A stretch of 19,174 nucleotides of DNA from Chloracidobacterium sp. Lineage in GTDB: Bacteria > Acidobacteriota > Blastocatellia > Pyrinomonadales > Pyrinomonadaceae. Location: NCBI GenBank assembly GCA_016712045.1, contig JADJRV010000022.1:1-19174 (forward strand). Direction: 5' to 3'. Position numbers and translations under genes: made by a program. The first letter of the stretch is position 1, and each line of letters opens with the position of its first letter. Positions 16,442 through 19,174 of this stretch are shown in pieces. Under the pieces are notes generated by a model. That model searched no databases, was not told the origin of the DNA, and saw only the letters and a program-made list of their open reading frames with translations.

Positions 16442-17295
16442 AACTTAGTTACGCCAAAACCTTGCTCGCCGTTACCGGCCGTAAACGCCGGGCCGAGGCC
16501 GCCGTCCTGCTCGCTGTGTGCCTGGTGTTTGGATATATGTTCTACGTCTTTCAGGGTTCTGCCGCGGCTAATGAACTAACGCCGGAAACCCTTCCGGAAT
16601 CGCAGCCGAATTACTCAAAATTTAATCATAACGAACCCCAACACACACGGCTCCCATGCTTGCTTTGCCATCAACGGAACGATAATTCTCCGACACCGAA
16701 ACGCTCGGGGCATATGCCATGTGCCGGTTGCCATGTACAGCAATTCGCCGACAACACAAGCCCGCTATGTACAATCTGTCACACGGCGACTGGCGTAAAA
16801 CCATTTCCGCCGCTGCGAAGTTTCAACGCAATGTTCAACCATGGCCGGCACCTGCGGCAGACGGGTTGCGCGACCTGTCACAAACCGACACGTCGCGGCG
16901 TCGCACTAAGCATTCCGTCAGGTGCGTCAGCACATAGATCATGTTTTCAATGTCACGGGCCGCAGACCGAGACCGGCGGACGAAATATCGGGTCATGCAG
17001 TACTTGTCATCAACCAGGCCGTCTGGTCCGCACGTCTGAAAATTCTAAAGCCTACGGCGTTAATTTCAGCCATCAGGAACACCTTCGCCGCGGCGGTATC
17101 AATTGTTCTAGCTGTCATAACGTGCTTGCCGGAGGAGCGCGCGGGCGACAGGTTACGTCGCCGGCGGCATCGATGCATTTTGCCCCGGCCGGAAAGGCGA
17201 GCTGTGCTGCGTGTCATAACAGCAAACGGGCGTTTGGAATAAGTGACTTTGCAAACTGCCGCAGGTGCCACGAGGGAAAGACTTTTAAATTTTAG
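16438..17295 (+). CDS. Second nonahaem c-type cytochrome, membrane-anchored
   Basis: 285 residues with nine CXXCH sites: CLLCH, CAGCH, CTICH, CATCH, CFQCH, CSTCH, CSSCH, CAACH and CRRCH. A basic N-terminus (GRKRRAE) and one hydrophobic helix (AAVLLAVCLVFGYMFYVF, residues 20-37) indicate a signal anchor with the haem domain in the periplasm. Histidines in FNHGRHLRQ and FSHQEHLRRG, each just before a CXXCH, are likely distal ligands. ATG 16438 overlaps the stop of the first nonahaem gene by four bases, so the two are made together, probably as partners in one electron-transfer chain. Intact frame throughout. Confidence 0.88.
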   Translation: MKLSYAKTLLAVTGRKRRAEAAVLLAVCLVFGYMFYVFQGSAAANELTPETLPESQPNYSKFNHNEPQHTRLPCLLCHQRNDNSPTPKRSGHMPCAGCHVQQFADNTSPLCTICHTATGVKPFPPLRSFNAMFNHGRHLRQTGCATCHKPTRRGVALSIPSGASAHRSCFQCHGPQTETGGRNIGSCSTCHQPGRLVRTSENSKAYGVNFSHQEHLRRGGINCSSCHNVLAGGARGRQVTSPAASMHFAPAGKASCAACHNSKRAFGISDFANCRRCHEGKTFKF

Positions 17296-17412
17296 CGGGG
17301 GGCGCGTAATAATTCGCACTAAACGCGTAGTTTGATCGCGGTTATATATCGGATTACAAGCCTATTCTCTTTATTTTCAGCGATTTACAGACATAACCGT
17401 AGTACAGGCGAT

Positions 17413-17427
17413 TGGCACATTGATTGC
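17413..17427 (+). promoter_or_regulatory. Sigma-54 (-24/-12) promoter TGGCAC-N5-TTGC
   Basis: TGGCAC (17413-17418), ATTGA, TTGC (17424-17427): the invariant GG and GC are separated by exactly 10 bases, as required for RpoN. The predicted start is about 17439, 59 bases before the monohaem cytochrome gene. A sigma-54-dependent activator and its kinase are encoded in the same window. A partial inverted repeat AAACGCGTAGTTT (17321-17333), about 90 bases upstream, is a possible activator site, though weak evidence. Confidence 0.75.
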
Positions 17428-17497
17428 GACTGGTAAGGGCGGAGACTGACCGGGTGAAATGCCCGCTCCGAATTGAAATTTGGTTTGAGGAAAGAAA

Positions 17498-17833
17498 ATG
17501 AATACCTATCGCATGAAACTAGTCGCAATCATATTTTTCGCATTACCCCTTTTAATGCTGGCGGTCTTTAAAGTGACGCCGACAACAACAGCTGCGAAGG
17601 CTGTGGACGAACCAGCCGTAGTGTACAAGGCAAAAAGTGCCGCATGCCATACACCTGGTGCAACAAAATTCTACGATCCGGCAAAACCCGATGCGGAGCA
17701 TGTTCAAATCATTCTCAAAGGCAAAAAGGGTGAAAAGCCGCCTTATATGCCCGGTTTTGCCGAGAAAGGCATGACCGAGGCCGACGCAACTGCCTTGGCC
17801 GCATACATGAAAGCCTTGAGGACGGCGAATTGA
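17498..17833 (+). CDS. Small monohaem cytochrome c with SAACH haem site
   Basis: 111 residues, intact frame, good ribosome site (GAGGAAAG) before ATG 17498. Residues 7-27 form a signal peptide or anchor (LVAIIFFALPLLMLAVF). The mature part is a class I cytochrome c: haem site KAKSAACHTPG, axial Met in PPYMPGF, C-terminal helix ADATALAAYMKALR. The first haem cysteine is Ser (AGT; TGT would be Cys), leaving one thioether bond at most, unless this is a base error. It is preceded by the sigma-54 promoter, so it is likely a separately regulated electron carrier between the multihaem proteins and a terminal acceptor. Confidence 0.85.
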   Translation: MNTYRMKLVAIIFFALPLLMLAVFKVTPTTTAAKAVDEPAVVYKAKSAACHTPGATKFYDPAKPDAEHVQIILKGKKGEKPPYMPGFAEKGMTEADATALAAYMKALRTAN

Positions 17834-17974
17834 CAATTTAAGACCCGGTCTTCTTCCTCCAATAGGAACCACGGCCGTCACGCTTTCGTCCCGGAGATTT
17901 GGATGAGTTCGGGCTCCGAGAGCTGACGGCCTCGGTTTGTTTGCGTTTACCGGGCACCGCGACAGAAGGTGAAT

Positions 17975-19174
17975 ATGAGCGAATCAAACGAGAACGGAAC
18001 ATCCGGCGACAGCCCCATTAAGCATCGCATTCCAAGTCTTCTAAGAAACTACATCAGTTTTGTCGGAACCGCCATTGTTACCGCGAGCCTGGCGAGTGTC
18101 GTGCTTTTGTTCGCAATTGAGATCACATCCTCAACTGAAAATCCATACATCGGGATCCTGACGTACATAATTTTCCCCTCGATCCTGATCTTTGGCATAT
18201 TTGTAATGGTAGTGGGAGCACTCTTCGAACGCCGACGACGCCGGCGTAGTGATCCTGATTCCATCATGGCCTATCCAAAGCTGGATCTGAACGACGCCCA
18301 AACACGGCGGTCATTCATGACGTTTTTGGTGGTAACGTTCTTTTTTGTCGCCGCCAGCGCATTCGGCAGCTATCGAGCATTTGAATACACGGAATCGGTT
18401 CCATTTTGCGGTCAGACGTGCCATACGGTGATGAAACCGGAATTTATAGCATATCAGGCGGGAGCTCACGCACGGGTCACATGCGTTCAATGTCATGTCG
18501 GGTCTGGAGCGGGTTGGTATGCCCGTTCAAAATTGTCCGGAGCCTATCAGCTTTATTCGGTAGCATTCAATAAGTATTCACGGCCGATCAAACGCGCCGT
18601 CCACAACCTGCGCCCGCTCCGGAAACATGTGAACTGTGTCACTGGCCCGAAAAGTTTTCGGAGCTCAAATGAAGGTTTTCAACCGTTACCAAAATGATGA
18701 AAAATACTCTCCACCAGACACGGATGCTAATCAACGTTGGAGGCTCGGCGCGGGTACCGGAGAGGCCGCCGACCGGCACTGGCATGTTAACCCCTGCCAA
18801 CGGGGTCTCGTACATCTCGACCGACAAACAGCGACAGGTTATTCCCAGGTACGAATGAAAGACCGCGATGGAAACGTTACGGAAGTCTCCGACCGCAACC
18901 AACAACGGAGCAGAGCAGATCGCGGCAGCACCGCGGCGCACCATGGATTGCGTGGATTGCCACAATCGCCCCCGCTCACCAGTACCTTCCGGCGAATATC
19001 GCTGCCGGATCAGTCTCTTGCCGCAGGGGCGTGGGTAGATCCAGTCTTGCCATTTCTGAAGCAAGAAAGCTGTTGAATTTCTTAACGGCTCATACGAGAC
19101 CACACCCGAAGCGTTGGACGCAATTAGCACCAACCTCAATGTTATTACCGGACAAGCTACCCGGATGTTTACTC
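17975..19174 (+). CDS. NapC/NirT-type multihaem protein, partial and multiply frameshifted
   Basis: Membrane quinol dehydrogenase-like cytochrome that would pass electrons from quinol to periplasmic multihaem proteins. Start ATG 17975 behind AGAAGG (GTG 17969 also possible). Helices near 28-48 (VGTAIVTASLASVVLLFAIE), 55-80 and about 112-132. Haem sites, read across frames: CGQTCH (a CXXXCH spacing), CVQCH, CELCH in PETCELCHWPEKF, and CVDCH in RRTMDCVDCHNRP. The frame changes near 18615, 18655, 18705, 18775-18850, 18950 and 19065, each time continuing the family pattern (KVFNRYQNDEKYSP; TRMLINVGGS; SYISTDKQRQVIP; AVEFLNGSYETTPEALDAIS), so indel errors are more likely than decay. It runs off the right edge. 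Confidence 0.78.

Noticed and set aside
17840..17852. AAGAC/GTCTT hairpin after the monohaem cytochrome as a terminator
   Set aside because: Only 5 bp with a 3-base loop and no T tract.

Overview
The window has two parts that meet at a truncated tRNA gene near 6683-6732. The right part (about 6740-19174) looks like bacterial chromosome devoted to c-type cytochromes. The left part (1-6732) is visibly more AT-rich, has short poorly conserved genes, and ends with a tyrosine integrase next to the 3' half of a tRNA-Thr(CGT) gene, so it is read as the right end of an integrated element whose left end lies outside the window. The ResB/CcsA/TPR order, the many CXXCH proteins, the NapC/NirT-type protein and the sigma-54 two-component pair suggest an Acidobacteriota-like or similar Gram-negative soil or sediment bacterium. 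That placement is inference.

Element, left to right: the 3' end of an unknown gene; a possible 29-residue small protein; a hypothetical coiled-coil protein; a fragment of a degraded gene; a badly frame-broken unknown gene (1861-2892) closed by a strong terminator; a compact putative origin (tandem direct repeats, three 18-bp iterons, a small hairpin and a perfect 18-bp palindrome, 3047-3203); a replication initiator resembling filamentous-phage gpII/X proteins; a small HTH (excisionase-like) protein translationally coupled to it; a divergent CGNR-like zinc-finger protein; the integrase; and the attachment site in the tRNA remnant, followed by the tRNA terminator.

Chromosome: a small membrane protein, a universal stress protein, then a leftward cluster resB - ccsA - TPR protein - sigma-54-dependent response regulator - hybrid PAS histidine kinase with overlaps or gaps of a few bases (system II cytochrome c maturation plus a two-component system). 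Divergent from resB is a rightward cytochrome cluster: two overlapping nine-haem cytochromes, a small monohaem cytochrome, and a NapC/NirT-type membrane multihaem protein running off the window. Two regulatory sites stand out. One is a CRP/FNR-family operator (TGTGA-N6-TCACA) centred 41.5 bp before a plausible start point of the nonahaem operon. The other is a near-consensus sigma-54 promoter (TGGCAC-N5-TTGC) ahead of the monohaem cytochrome. The sigma-54 regulator encoded a few kb away may control it.

At least eight genes in both parts are broken by frameshifts, many at homopolymers and with the downstream frame still well conserved. This points to indel errors in the sequence rather than mass gene decay, so broken genes are reported over their full reconstructed span.
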